Origin: Sabethes cyaneus
Lineage: Eukaryota; Arthropoda; Insecta; Diptera; Culicidae
Assembly: GCF_943734655.1 (NCBI RefSeq)
Contig: NC_071353.1
Coordinates: 23,392,501 to 23,456,500, forward strand
Length of the DNA: 64,000 nucleotides
Reading direction: 5' to 3'
Shown here: positions 1-11,994 of the stretch, in pieces
How the letters are laid out: each line of letters begins with the position of its first letter
How positions within the stretch are numbered: position 1 is the stretch's first letter
Program-made: the position numbers and the translations under genes
The notes under the pieces: model-generated
What the model saw: the letters and a program-made list of their open reading frames with translations, nothing else
Database searches by the model: none
What the model was told of the DNA's origin: nothing

Positions 1-132
1 GCATTACGTACCATAGCTGGTCGCGATGGACTGTATCGTATGTTGCTTTGAAATCAATAAAGATGTGATCCGAGGACACGATGTACCCTCAACATTTCTT
101 CAAGATCTGTCGGATGGAAAAAATCTGGTCGG
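1..132 (-). pseudogene. RTE-clade reverse transcriptase fragment cut by window edge
   Basis: On the minus strand this translates to DQIFSIRQIL, a stop, then HIFIDFKATYDTVHRDQLW. The IDFKAAYDSV-type block is the first catalytic-aspartate region of RTE-like reverse transcriptases, and the same block (FVDFKAAYDSV) occurs in the longer RTE element at 37-41 kb in this window. An internal stop shows it is decayed. The window edge removes the rest. Confidence 0.7.
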
Positions 133-2098
133 TAAAATCTGGATGGGTAAAATTACTGATATTTACTGATAATTATCAGTAACGTACTGAAATTACTGAT
201 AGTTATCAGTAACGATTTTTAATGATAGTTTCCATCCCTCCAATTTGATGTCTGTGTTAGGGAAGTGTGCCAGAAAAAATTACTTAAGTCCATTGCCCCA
301 ACAGATTGCAAATTCTTTACGGCGAAACGATTAAACCTAGGCGAATTTGATATCTGTGTTGGAAAAGTGCGCTTCAGCTGTCAGTAGCGTTCGGTTATAA
401 TTTAATTCCGTATGGATGCGCATGCTTGACGTTTCATAGGAAGTGTAGTTAAAAGCTGTGCTGTTGATAAAATGGGATTGAATTAGTAAATTCAATTGGT
501 CCATACAACGTGGTTAAACGATTGGTAATAAAAACAATCTTTAATTTCTGAAAGGTAGCAGGAAAGCAATAATGTATGTTCTTGATTTTGTTAAATTGCT
601 TCCAAATGCACATAGAAATAACTCTGAAATATATTGAGGTTTGGACGTATACAATATTACTACTTTGGTAAATGTTACATTCAACGCATGTAGCATGTAT
701 TCAGGCTTGTTATTTCCTCACTCATTGTGCAAAAAGTGCAACTTTTTTTGTTCCACACAATGAGCAGAACTGCTTTCAGAAATGAGAAGTAAATCCACAC
801 AATGAGAAACAGACTAAACACAATGAGAAAAACTGACGTGCAGAAAAATTTCTTAATGCGCTCTTTAAATGAGCAACTTTCGGTTTTGCTCCCGGTCCTC
901 TCGGTAGCTACAGCAGTAAACCTGGAAAAAAAACAACCGGTGCGCGTACAGCAGCTATAGACTCAGAGGCGTCAAGACAATCAAAAGTCGTTATATTTTG
1001 AATCTTAGCGGAGAATTGCCTTTGTTTATAATGTGACTTTCCTGTTGGTACGCGACAAGAAGCATATGTATGGGAATTCAAATGTTGCCATATCTAAATA
1101 ACATTTTTCGCACTGTTGCCATTGTGACATGCCTAACCATATGATGCAGTTGCGTTCACGGGCAGCCAAACTCAACTGCATAGACTAAATGTAAGGATCA
1201 TGATTCAACTGCATTAATGGATTAATATTTTTCTGATGGCAATGACCGCTACTGACAATCGTCGTTTTTTCTCAACGCACTACCCATGTTAAAACTACCC
1301 GTAGTTGTCATACGTCAGCGCATCGCATCAACTTATTCAAAGTGTATTAACATTCTCCTCAATGAGTAGCACAGTGTGCGGTTGCACATACAACTGCGTT
1401 CAGCAAGAAAGAGCACAGTTAAAACGAAACGGAGCAGAATAAATCGCGTTGAAGACTGAGCACAGTTTGAATTTTTCTCTTCTCTTTTTTTCTTCTGAGG
1501 AGGTGCCATCCCTGCATGTATTTATGCTGCATATAGTATGTATACATCGAATGATTACATGCATGAATACATGCTACTATCACTACAAAGAGACTTTTAT
1601 GTAGCCCTGCGTCACCTACATATACGGTCGTGTCTTGTACACAACCCCTCTGATTTTTTTAGTATAACAAAAACGTGCTTCAAAGATCAAGAAACTTTTG
1701 TGAAGACACAAATGCATAAAACTTATTGGTTTCTACGCAAAAGCTGATGTCCGCCTTTTTTTTTTTTTGAATCCGTCCCACTGTGCGACGTCGGGGTATG
1801 CTTGATAGTCGGCATTCGAAGATTATCGGATTCAACTTCGGCGACATTCAGCGAATATCGACAGCTGTTTCTGGAATGCTACACTGAGAAAACTTTTCGT
1901 ATAGTTTCTATGGGTCCCACACATAGATTTTTGCAATGTGCCCAGTTAATGAACTTTATATGCCAAACAGTTATAATTTATGGGTACGCGAAACTTTTGC
2001 ACATACTATTCATATGCGTATAATTTTTATGTGTATTTCTGGGAGGACTGTGTTTATATGCGGCTCATGATAACTATAGGGAATTTCATATGGAAATG
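133..2098. other. Noncoding stretch with two clustered palindromes
   Basis: No gene is supported. At 163-182 is the perfect 20 bp palindrome TTACTGATAATTATCAGTAA, repeated with one central mismatch at 193-212. Between about 715 and 835 the 9-mer CACAATGAG recurs three times plus once inverted. Short open frames at 1538-1747 and 1802-2023 have no recognisable motif. Confidence 0.5.
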
Positions 2099-2103
2099 TA
2101 CTA

Positions 2104-2456
2104 TTAGTTATGTGCAGAATATTTTGAGTGTAGAGTATCAGATGGGTTATTGATTGATTGATTTTTGTGAACGGTTTCCAGTCGTCGGTGAACGCAAATT
2201 AACGACCTTTGAGCGCTATGATGACGTCGTTGAAATAAATAAGATAAACCAACGGACCGAGATGACTTCCTTGCGGAATTTCCGAGAATGCAGTGAAAAC
2301 CGGCAAAAGGGACCCATTGATGGATATTATTAATAAGACGATTTGCCAAATACGATTTGAAACACCTTCGCAGCGGCCCTCGAATGCCGAGTTTGTCCAG
2401 TTTAACAAGGTTGGTAGACGTTGAGCTCTTGGGCATGAATCCGTGTTGCACATCAT
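2104..2456 (-). pseudogene. Non-LTR retrotransposon reverse transcriptase remnant
   Basis: Minus-strand reading begins QHGFMPKSSTSTNLV, jumps to KLDKLGIRGPLRRCFKSYL, then after a change of frame continues FTAFSEIPQGSHLGPLVYLIYFNDV. These are the conserved R-G-F, palm and PQGS blocks of a non-LTR reverse transcriptase. The aspartate-bearing segment normally lying between the first two blocks is missing, and the last block is in another frame, so this is a deleted and frameshifted copy. Clade is uncertain (CR1- or Jockey-like). Confidence 0.75.
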
Positions 2457-3065
2457 CGACGATGTACTGCTGGACGAACGAGGAAATTGGTACCTAAGCT
2501 AATCGATGAGCTAAATAGACGACGGATTGGAACTGCTAAAATGGTTGAGGGAATGCCGTTCGGTCCACCGGATGTAGAGCTGTCTAACTTCAGAGCGATC
2601 GGCTTAATAAATAGCTTCGTCAATAGTCAGGTTATTGAAAGAGCCACCGAGATTGAAAATGTTGTCTAGTGCAGTTGATAATTCTATTTCAGACAGCCTT
2701 TCAACAACAACAAAACACATTGGAGAATTACCGCGAGTGCAGATGACAAACCATATCCAAATTAGTAGCAATATCGTCTCCAAAGTTTTTCCGTTGAACA
2801 CTAACATAATTCCAGGAACAGACTTGAATGACTTGTTTCTTGAAATAATGGAATCAGCACTGGCGGGTTGATAAAAAGGGAGTGCCAGACTTTAATAAGC
2901 GTGGAGGTCCAAACAAGTAAAGCGGCTGCGTTTCTCCTGCATTTGGACCGATAAAAATTGTATAAGTAGCGGTATGACTAGAGATCAGGCTTAGAATGCT
3001 CTTTTCGTTTCAATTTTGCTCCTGGGCTTTACTGCACCTCAGCTAAGCAGAATTTTAAAAATTGA

Positions 3066-3529
3066 TATATGGGGCATTGTAACCTCCCAGTTGGTTTCGA
3101 GATATGGCGCTGGCCTAATAAACCAGTCGTCGTATGTTCGAATCTCGATTGGGAGAGGCTGTTAGAGTCAATAGGATCGCAGCAACTGACCCTGCAATTA
3201 TTCTGCACTCTAACAGCTGGCTGAAGTCTGTCGTAGAAAAACAGAAGGTCAAGTTTCTATAACGGAATGTAGCACCTAGGCTTTGCTTTTTGGCTTTGCT
3301 TTGCTATATGGGGCATTTAAAGAATTAGTTATTATCTGCCACATTGCTGTAGTAAGCATTGCTATGCCTTTTGTTTTTATAGCACTATAAGGCTGCAACC
3401 CCTTCTTAGCAGCCTTTTGTAACCAACGGTATTGCAGCCCTAGAGCGGCGTAAATACTAAAGATAAAACATGAATTTTTTCGGTAATATTGTAGATAATC
3501 ACTAGCTCTATAAATGCCCCATATACCTA
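3066..3529. mobile_element. TA-flanked MITE interrupted by a SINE
   Basis: Ends carry inverted repeats TATGGGGCATTTA (left end, interrupted near 3078 and continuing at about 3305) and TAAATGCCCCATA (about 3515-3527), with further matching inward (AAAGAATTAGT versus ACTAGCTCT). Both ends are bordered by TA, consistent with a Tc1/mariner-type target duplication. A SINE lies inside the left terminal repeat. No transposase is present. Confidence 0.65.
3079..3304 (+). mobile_element. tRNA-derived SINE with 13 bp target duplication
   Basis: The element starts at the tRNA-like head (CTCCCAGTTGG...), contains a B-box-like GTTCGAATCTC, and ends in GTAGCACCTAGG followed by a CTTTG-rich tail. It is flanked by the direct repeat TATATGGGGCATT at 3066-3078 and 3305-3317. 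A related copy is at 35955-36145. It resembles the tRNA-related SINEs abundant in Aedes; I do not assign a family name. Confidence 0.8.
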
Positions 3530-3699
3530 CCACTTTTTCAAACTTGGCTTGACTGAGGTGCTGTAGTCAAAAGAACATGCCAAGCCTGCAAGAGATGGGG
3601 GGAGGGTTCGAAAAGGGGACGGGGGGTCACCAACTAGGGAGTGAACACGAATATCCGAACTTTAGTAAATTACTACTGCAAGCGTTTATTCGTACCCTT

Positions 3700-4160
3700 C
3701 TGAAAGGCAAATAATCCTTTTTATTTTACAATGAAAGTCATCCTTTTATATTTTTCTAATGTTATGCCTACTATTTCTCCTACAAGAGGGTGGTCTAAAC
3801 TAGGAAAAAAGGCTTTGTTTCTCTTTCGTTATAAAGACTTTCGAAATAAAAAACAAATGTATAAGTGGTTGCAGGACAAAAAGCGGCCGCCGCCCAGGAG
3901 AGGGAGGGTTAGCTGATAAGGGGACGAGGACGTAAAAACGAAGAAAAACCGGCTTGGTTTTTTTTTGTTTATAGGAGACTCGACCACTGCGACCAGCATT
4001 TAGATCTACTGTGGTAACAGGCTTGCTTTGTTGCAACATAGTAATTTCCGAAACGAAAAGAGATACGCAAGGAGCTAGAATACAAAAAGGGGGTGGAGTA
4101 ATCCAATCTGAATACAGCAGTCCCCCGAATAAGACAGTGCATGGTACTGTACGCTCACGG
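3700..4160. repeat. Diverged dispersed repeat with SINE-like tail
   Basis: The segment about 3798-3885 (AGGAAAAAAGG..., then CAAATGTATAAGTGGTTGCAG) is related to units near 6025-6110, 6705-6790 and 6825-6910, so it is part of a local low-copy family. At 3960-4015 a T-run is followed by CCACTGCGACCAG and GATCTACTGTGG, the inverted SINE tail motif seen elsewhere in the window. Confidence 0.5.
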
Positions 4161-5540
4161 CGATTTCTTAGTTGCCCATTAAGGGGAAACCGAAAGTGGC
4201 TCAAAGATGGCTGGATAAATGGCTACCATTCGATGCATGTATTGTTTTGCGCCTTAAAAATGCATTTGTATTGGCAGAGCACGCTTTCGCCACGTAATCA
4301 GTGCTTCCAGTGCTGTTATAATTTCCTAAAACTTGTAGTTCAATTTATCGATCTGCTATGTATCAATAAACGCTCAGCAAAACATAATTGCTAATGGAAA
4401 ATAAATTTTACTGATCATATCGATCATTACGTGTTCATAAAAGCGACCAATGTATAATTTGGAATTAGTTAATAGATATTTGGTAGCACACATATTTCGT
4501 TGAACTAGCGATTTCTGAAAAAGCAGCAACACAGTATCAAACTTTCTTCACATCAATGAGCTTTTAAAGAGCTTTCAACTTTCGCCGCAACAATGAGTTT
4601 AGAGTGAAGTAAACAAACAAAACGCAAAAGCAGGAATCAAAAACGCAATCCGATGCAAGCGGATTAATTAAACATCCTAGTGATCCTACGCATTATTCAG
4701 TTGCTGCTGTTAATTTTGATTGAATCGGAAGATCTTGATAAAGAAAACAAACCCTTTTTCGGGATGTTTGTAGTCAGTGCGGTTGGCTGCGGATCAGCTG
4801 TTTATGTTTGCAAGCTCCGCTATTTGACATATATTACCAATACTAATGCAATATTCAAATAAACGTTTAGGTTTTTAACGAACACATGAGATGTACAGCA
4901 CAGTGTTTATCGCACTAACACAATAACGTTAGCCACTTTCGGTTCCGCCTTAACCAACGTAGTTGATTTTAGCTACATTGTTAGTATCTGCCACTGCCAT
5001 AAACTCGTCTATCAAATCAGATTTATTGGTTAATTGAGAGCTGAGCTATGGCGGTGGGCCGTAGAGCACCTCTCATCGCTTTATTCGAAGGATTCCTGTA
5101 TGTAAAAGTGAATATCTGTTTGTATGCCCCGCCAAACTCCGGAACGCTTGGACGGTTCTACATAAAACTTGGCATACTAGTACCTAGGCATAAGGGAATC
5201 AGAATAGAATGATTGATAAAAACTACAAGGTATACAGCCCTAAGGGTTGTACGAAAGGGTGGCGTAGGACTATATCAGATAATTAGATCATAGACTAATG
5301 TAAACTGCATTTCTGGCATATATATATTTATAAGAATCTGTCAGTGCCATTGTTCAAGTGAATGTGTGAAAGGAAGAGCAAAATATTCAGTTTCAATCCT
5401 TCATTGATTGCAATGGTGGCTTTGAAAATACGTGGACGGGGGTTCATAAGTACAACGCCTGCAACCATTGAGACATAGAGATTCCTTTTAAAAATCACTT
5501 GTGTGCATCATAAAGGTTGAAATAGTAATTAATGACCAGC
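4161..5540. other. Noncoding stretch, nothing identified
   Basis: I see no gene, tRNA or clear terminal-repeat element. Short open frames (for example 4680-4862) have no known motif. The segment around 5050-5280 has the texture of an old dispersed repeat but I cannot find a second copy in this window. Confidence 0.4.
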
Positions 5541-5544
5541 CCAC

Positions 5545-5900
5545 AGAAGTGAGGGGTCTCAAACCCCTGGAGGCACGAATTTATTTTAAATAAATTCATG
5601 CCTCCAAAACCCCCCACATACCAAATTTGGTTCCATTTGCTTGATTAGTTCTCGAGTTATGAGGAAATTTGTGTTCTATTTGTACAGGAGCCCCCCCCCC
5701 CTTCTAAAGACGGGAGTCTCAATTCCCCATAGAAAAAAAATGTTTTCTGAAATCCCCACATGCCAAATTTGGTTCCATTTGCTTGATTAGTTCTCGAATT
5801 TTGCCCTCCTTAAAACTGCTTTATCTATCTTTATCTATCCAACGACATACAAATTGTTCAGTTTCGTTTAGTAGTTTAGTAGTTATTAGCATTCGAAATC
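5545..5900 (+). repeat. Fragment of the 142 bp array-bearing element
   Basis: It carries two units with the marker phrases CCAAATTTGGTTCCATTTGC and TTGATTAGTTCTCGAG, plus the C-run that separates units. These match the large tandem array at 17.1-19.4 kb. The second unit breaks off near 5803 into unrelated sequence. Confidence 0.75.
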
Positions 5901-6149
5901 TTTGATTCAAACGTTACACTTCTATTTTCGTTTTCACAAAGTGCTACCCAGTCCCAGTATAGTAAACAAAGACGTAGTCCTACGTCAAAAGGGAGGTGGT
6001 CCCTAATATAGAGAGAAGGCCCAAATAAGGAAAAAAGGGTTTTATTTGTCTTACATTGTATGAATTGGCGGATTCATAGCAGATGTACATATGGCTGAAA
6101 GACAAGAGGGGCATCTAAATAAGATCGGGTGGCCATTAACAAAGGGAGG

Positions 6150-6639
6150 TTTTATTTAAGTGGGTGAGCGCTTGGTGAGAAGAATGGTAGACTAGATGAG
6201 ACTGGAAAGTTCGATATGAGGCCAAAAATATATTGGGTAGTTCAGGTGTAAAGGTGTGCTATAACACCAGCTTGCGACTCGACGGTTGGCACCAAACTGC
6301 TGAGCTCCTATCACAATGCAGCCGATAATCGTCTAGCTTCTCGGTGGTAGAAGTAAAACGGGCAATCATACAAAAATAGTTACCGTCAGCCGGGGAGCGT
6401 ATGTGTGCGTATGTGGAATGGTTAGATTGAAGGGACAAAATTAGATATGAGACTCTAATATAGAGTTGTGTGGTAATAGTTTAATTGCCAAAGCACTCGG
6501 GCGTCAACCGAGAAAGTGTGGGTTGGAGTCCCACTTACCAATTGAACTGCCCAATATATTTTTGACCTTATATCGAAATTTCCCAGTTTCATCCAGTCTA
6601 CCATTCATGTCACCAAACGCCCCTCCACTTTAATAAAAA
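6150..6639. mobile_element. Foldback element with ~95 bp inverted arms
   Basis: Arms at 6150-6242 and 6544-6639 are inverted copies with scattered mismatches (for example GAATGGTAGACTAGATGAGAC against its complement near 6607). The spacer contains, at about 6480-6540, a tRNA-like stretch with a B-box-like GGTTGGAGTCCC. No coding capacity is seen. Target duplications are not obvious. Confidence 0.7.
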
Positions 6640-6659
6640 AATGGTTTACGTTGGACCGC

Positions 6660-7110
6660 GATAGAGTCAGAGACAAGTAAAACAGAAAAAAGGGGGAGGT
6701 TCAAATAAGCAAAAAAAAGCTTTGTGACTCTATAGAGATTACCGAAAAGAAAACAGATTTACAAGTGGTTAGGAAACAACAGGGTTTGAGAGAGGTAACA
6801 AAGGGAGTATGGATGCTGAAATAAAGAAAAAGGGTTTTATTTCTTGCGATATGGGAATTTCCGTTACAATAACAGATGTAAAAGTGGCTGAGAGACAAAA
6901 GTGCCCCGAATAAGATCGGGCACTCAGCTAGTAAATTTATTGTATTGACAAAGAGATAGAATGCAAGACCTACTTTAGCAGCTATGCCGAATAGAGTATT
7001 ACAGGCATGGGTAAAACACCGAACCGAGCTTACACGTGGGCACCATTGCTCAAAACCACTCAACAAACTTAATTTCGTTTTGCACGCCGTTCCCGTACAT
7101 GCAAACAAAC
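6660..7110. repeat. Diverged repeat units related to 3.8 kb and 6.0 kb
   Basis: Two units (about 6705-6790 and 6825-6930) share AAAAAGGGTTTTATTTCTTG, CAGATGTAAAAGTGGCTGAG and GAATAAGATCGGG with the unit at 6025-6135 and, more weakly, with 3798-3885. The units look like pieces of one old transposon broken up by the foldback element. No intact frame remains. Confidence 0.5.
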
Positions 7111-7790
7111 ACGGAGTGTAAGAAGCATTACACCGGTGGCGTTAGGTTTAAAAAATGTTCAGTCTGTTTTCAATTACACACGGTTTCCGAGTGTTACCGA
7201 TATCGGAATCCACCGTAGGCGAGTACTTTCAAGCTTGCAAAAACACGCATGGAGGCGCTTCATACTTATTCCAATTGGCCGTGTGAGTGAAAGAAATAGA
7301 AAAGTAAAAAGACACGAGTTCACGCTGGTCGTCCAGCATCTATCCGAGAAACTTTTACGAAGTAGAAATACACGCCATCCCGAGTGTTTCCGAAGTGTTA
7401 AAACCCGGTGTGCAAAAAACAACACTGAAAAGGCTAGCGGTTGCTTTTTCACAGCGTCCGGGTTGTTTTATCAGGCACGGCAACTGCGTACCGTCTCAAA
7501 TAAACTTCGTGGTAGTTTTCAAATGCGGCACGCAGTTTGGTTCAGTTTTTAGACATGCCTGGAGTATTACTCAAGAAATCCAAGAGAATGTATCTATTAG
7601 TTTTTGAAAAAAAAAAAAAATTTCTCGGGTTTCTCTTTCCGCTAAAACAAGAGATATTCATTTTAAGCGAACTGCATAATCCACATTACATAAATTATAT
7701 TCAGAAGCATAATTGCAATACTTCATAGAGGGCGTATTTTATTCAACTACCACCACCATTGGTACTACTATCTCCACTAAGCATACACTT
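7111..7790. other. Noncoding stretch
   Basis: Several overlapping frames are open on both strands between 7036 and 7607, but none carries a recognisable domain and the competing frames overlap. An A-run at 7606-7620 may be the tail of an old retroposed sequence. Confidence 0.35.
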
Positions 7791-7792
7791 AC

Positions 7793-7979
7793 CCTGTTGG
7801 TTGTTGAACGGTGAATACTGATTGTCAACACGAGGAAAAACCTTGCCAGCATTGAGCCATCTCTCGGGTCTTGACGGCTTCTGGTAAGGAGCGGCTGACG
7901 ATAGCGTCTGCTCTGGATCAGGTGGCCGTATTAGGAAAGGTGTTAAATCGGCATTAAAATTAAGAGGAGTGCAGCACCA
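7793..7979 (-). CDS. Possible internal coding exon, function unknown
   Basis: On the minus strand an open frame of about 62 codons reads, in part, FLIRPPDPEQTLSSAAPYQK and then RWLNAGKVFPRVDNQYSPF. It ends exactly at a strong splice-donor match, CAGG followed by GTAAGTGT, with the exon ending at 7793. Composition is protein-like (Pro, Arg and Gln rich) and unlike neighbouring random frames. The acceptor is not determined; an AG inside the frame could shorten it. It could instead be a remnant of a transposon protein. No partner exon is identified in the window. Confidence 0.25.
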
Positions 7980-8109
7980 TCACGCGAAACGGTTGCGTGG
8001 CCTTGGTAAGGTAACTTATATAAACCAAGTTACTATGCACAATCGACCAAAAATTCGACCTGGAGCATCGAGGAATTTCGTGGGTTGCAACAGGATGCTC
8101 GAACAGCTA

Positions 8110-11100
8110 AATCACCGAAAGGTACTCTCCTCGATCTTGTAATGCTGTCTATGTAATGCCTTATAGCAAAAGATTTCGAAGGGTAATACTAGGCAGGTTT
8201 CATGGGGGTAATACATGTTGAGAATACAACATGCCCACGCATGATATTTTTGTGAATTTCAGGACAGCATACAATACAGACGAGCGCCAACAGCTATGGC
8301 AAATAAGATTTTGCGGACAAACTGAAGGGGAAGCTTCAGCCTTCGCAGACGATCTTGATCTTGACATCATTACTACTGTGTTACCTGACTCATAACGAAT
8401 ATACGTTATATACGAGGGAGGGTCTCGTAACTCACTAACTTTGTGGTTTTTCGTTTAATTGATCATAAATTCGAATAGAGCATAAAAATATCAACTATAT
8501 AACATAAGAAATTACATGTTTACTCCAAAAATAAAAGCATGAGAGATTTTAGAATTTCGGAAATAGGGGTGCGTTATGAGTCAGGTAACACAGTAGAAAT
8601 CTTGGGAAGGCGAAGGCAATCTATAAGCCAGACTAAAAACGGAGACTAGGACGGTTGAGTTACAAATGAATGTGTTAAAAACCAAATATAGGTAGCTCCA
8701 TGACAGAACAATCGAAGGATGGGTTCCACAGAAAACAACCAAGGGCCGGTTACGTCGCAAGAATACCGCTCTACTGTGCAATGAAATCTCTTATCTTGCA
8801 GTGAACAAAAATGTTGCAATGACTAGCACTATTTGCATGGTAGTTATAAAAATGTTGTGGTAACCGAAATATGACTAATTTCAGTCGTAATCCGGTTGCT
8901 TCAACTAAATGGACCTAAAGTGCGCTACATGGGAAAGAGGATGAGATTTTATCAATCAAACTAAATTTGAAGCTCTCACGTTTTCGATTAAATTGAGTCC
9001 ATCATGAACTTTTCAAGAACTTGTAATAGGTAAGGTAGACACTAAACAACAGGTACAACGCATTTTCGAAGACTCTCAGAATCAGCGTCGTTAAGCTGCC
9101 ATTTAGATGCCAACATAGTATCCCGTAAAATTGGCACTTTGTTGGTAACAATTTATTTTTTCATTTTCCTGTGGGTTTTCTACTAAGTTCATCATTCGTG
9201 CGTTCGTGACTACGTTCAATCAGCGAATCGCCGTGTTAGATCTCGTGCGTGCGTGTCCTTTGGCCTGGGTCGTCCCGGGTGGGAGAGTGGGTAGATTCGT
9301 CGCCAGTTTTTTTTTTATTTTATTTTTACGACCCGCAAAATGGGACATCATCCCTGTCGGAAATGGCTCGGTGCGGCTTAATGGAGAATTATGATCTCCG
9401 TGCCGATCGGAGCGAATCGAGCATGGATAAATTTATTATTATCGTCGGTTTTGTGAAGTCGATTTGTTGCGCGATTAAATGATTAGCCATCGCGCTTCAA
9501 AATATTATCTGCAAAAATTTGTCTGATCCATGGGTAGGATAAGAAACTTTTTTAGAAGCAATGTTTATTACAATTTAAGCCCAGCATTTAAATTCAGCAA
9601 AAATATGTCGTGGATTGGATATTGAAAATAATGAATCAATTCACTTTCGTTCAGTTGCGAGCATATGGAATCATACCTTGTGGGAATCAACTGTTCCGTT
9701 CAGCAATAAGTTAGCCATCGTCCAAATTGCTTCAATAAAAATCCAATTCGACGCCGCTGCCCTCCGATGCAATTACTCACTACCAGAATATTTGCATATA
9801 CATATCCATGTTCAACCCATTGCAATCAGCGCAACTGTCCAAAAACATGCAGTTAATTCCAAGCGAAGACCACCAAATACCAAGACTGCCAGTCGAGCTT
9901 CATCAGTTGTTATTTTCCTACATTTGCGTTGCTCATCAGCTTCGCAGAAAACTTTAACATCCTGTGGTGCCACGGCACGAAGTGGAAGAGAAATTCTCCG
10001 CTGTTGGCTACATTTTGAAACTCACAGCGGTAAAATATAATGCAACCGGGATCTCATTCATCGTAACGATAATAAATTATGCACCATTGTTACAAACCTT
10101 GTTATTGTTACAGAATAGCATTGAAAATGGTGTACCGAGCATGAATTTGACGACCCGCCAACCAGCGGCGGTCAGAGGCTTGGGTTGCGAATGGAGCAGA
10201 AGTTGGCAAATTTGCTCGTGCTACCGCAGCATCATTCGGGTTTTGGAACCATCATTGTTCCAGGTTTGCCAACCAACGCAACGGTCCAAACGATATCACT
10301 TTCCACAGCCCGGTTGGGGTGGTGACACTTATTCCGGTCGATGGTGAACTTTTGCGGAACGTTACTGAACAGATTACAATGCATGGTGTTTCTAGCTAGT
10401 TGGTGACGCTACTGGTGAGGTGATGCAGGTAAAAGCACTATTTCTGTTTTGCGAGCCAATCAAAATACCGGAAATTAGAGAATGCCAACGAAACGATTCG
10501 AAGCAGCTATTTCAGTCTGGCGGTTATAGGGAAAAATAATAATAAAGCTGTGCCTTGATCATGTTAGGTTTTAAAAGATGTTTGTTGCAGTTTCGAAAAA
10601 TAAAAATTTAACCTTACATCCTGTCATTACTTGATAACAAGAACCTAACAATCTATTTGATAAATTAAAGCGATGGTCAGCTCGATGGGTAGAATTAGTC
10701 TACAGTGCGAGCTAGCAAAATAAAAAAACACGACTCTGTTTTTATCATTTTTTTCACAGGATTGCATCTTCTTTACACTAATATGGGCACCTACAATGTA
10801 TAGTTCTGTAGTTTCAATGTTGGCATATTAAATATAATGTCCTTTTTAATTCCACCATTAACTGCTCGTTCTAGGATTTTTTTCTTGTCGAAATCATCAA
10901 ACCCAATCATTGCACTGTGGTCTCAAACCGGATAAACGCGATCATTTGCAACTGCGTATAAAATCCGTAATTTTTTAACGGTGGTGTCTTTTTAGAAGTT
11001 TATTAATAAAACATAGTTTATTACTATTAGAGTGACCGTGAATCCGCCTGTTAGGGTGATACAATTTTTTTTTAAATACTTTATATTTTTGGTCTTGAAA

Positions 11101-11985
11101 AAAGTTGCTTAAAAAATCAATTCTGCTCAATAACTTTACACACAACTTTGCAACTTTGCAAACTTGCTCTATAAAGTTATTCAGTATGTTAAAATATACA
11201 TTTTCTCCAAAGACTATTTGTCGCTAGGACTTTGCACAGTTGCACTGTGCGTTGGCAACGCTTGAGCCGCGAGTGTTCACCACACCTTCGGTTTTGCTTT
11301 TGCCGGCCATGGTGCGCGTGGTTGGGGCGATAAAATCTGTTCTGATCTTTCTTACCAGAAACTGCTACCGCACCGCAATAGTTCCATCCGGCTTCCAGCG
11401 AAGTACGATTATTGCATCCGACGCTTGGCGGGATAATCGAGAGGGTAGTCATTTAGTTAAACCGTAGCTTGTATACTTAGCGTACTTAGCGAGTGTTGTT
11501 GATGTGATTTGCGACGGCGGAGATTGAAAATGTTCCCATCTACCGGCTGCAGCCGGAAAACTATAATCGCCGGTTGAGTGGCGCTTAGTGCTAGTTTGAG
11601 TGAGTTTTTTTTTAATCTGTGATTCATGTGATTCATGTTTGATAGTCCAAAACAGTGTTATTATATTTTGGATCTAAAAATTTCTCGTGAGAAATAAAAT
11701 TTTTTTGTAATGCATAATTGCGAAGCAAATTTTGGTATTAAATTTTAAACAACAAATTTTTTGCGTTTTATTACCAATTATACTTTATTCAGTATTAGTT
11801 TTATGCTTATTGTAAGTGTAAGTGTGCTTTTAGTAACTCCTCGTGAATACAGCCCATACTGTTTCGTACCAGCTGTTTTCCCACTTTCGACAATCAACCG
11901 CATGCTGCAAAAAAGACGGCAATCTTTTCTGAAAATACCTCTGTTGGTAAATTTCCTTGCTCATTGATTCATAATTCCAAAAGCT
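8110..11985. other. Long stretch without a supported gene
   Basis: Moderate-GC patches (9180-9480, 9700-10400, 11230-11600) look like single-copy DNA, while the rest is AT-rich. Frames such as 9615-10040 and 9964-10347 overlap one another with no domain. I find no tRNA, clear inverted-repeat element or array. Regulatory or UTR sequence of an unseen gene is possible but unsupported. Confidence 0.4.
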
Positions 11986-11994
11986 TCCAATGCG

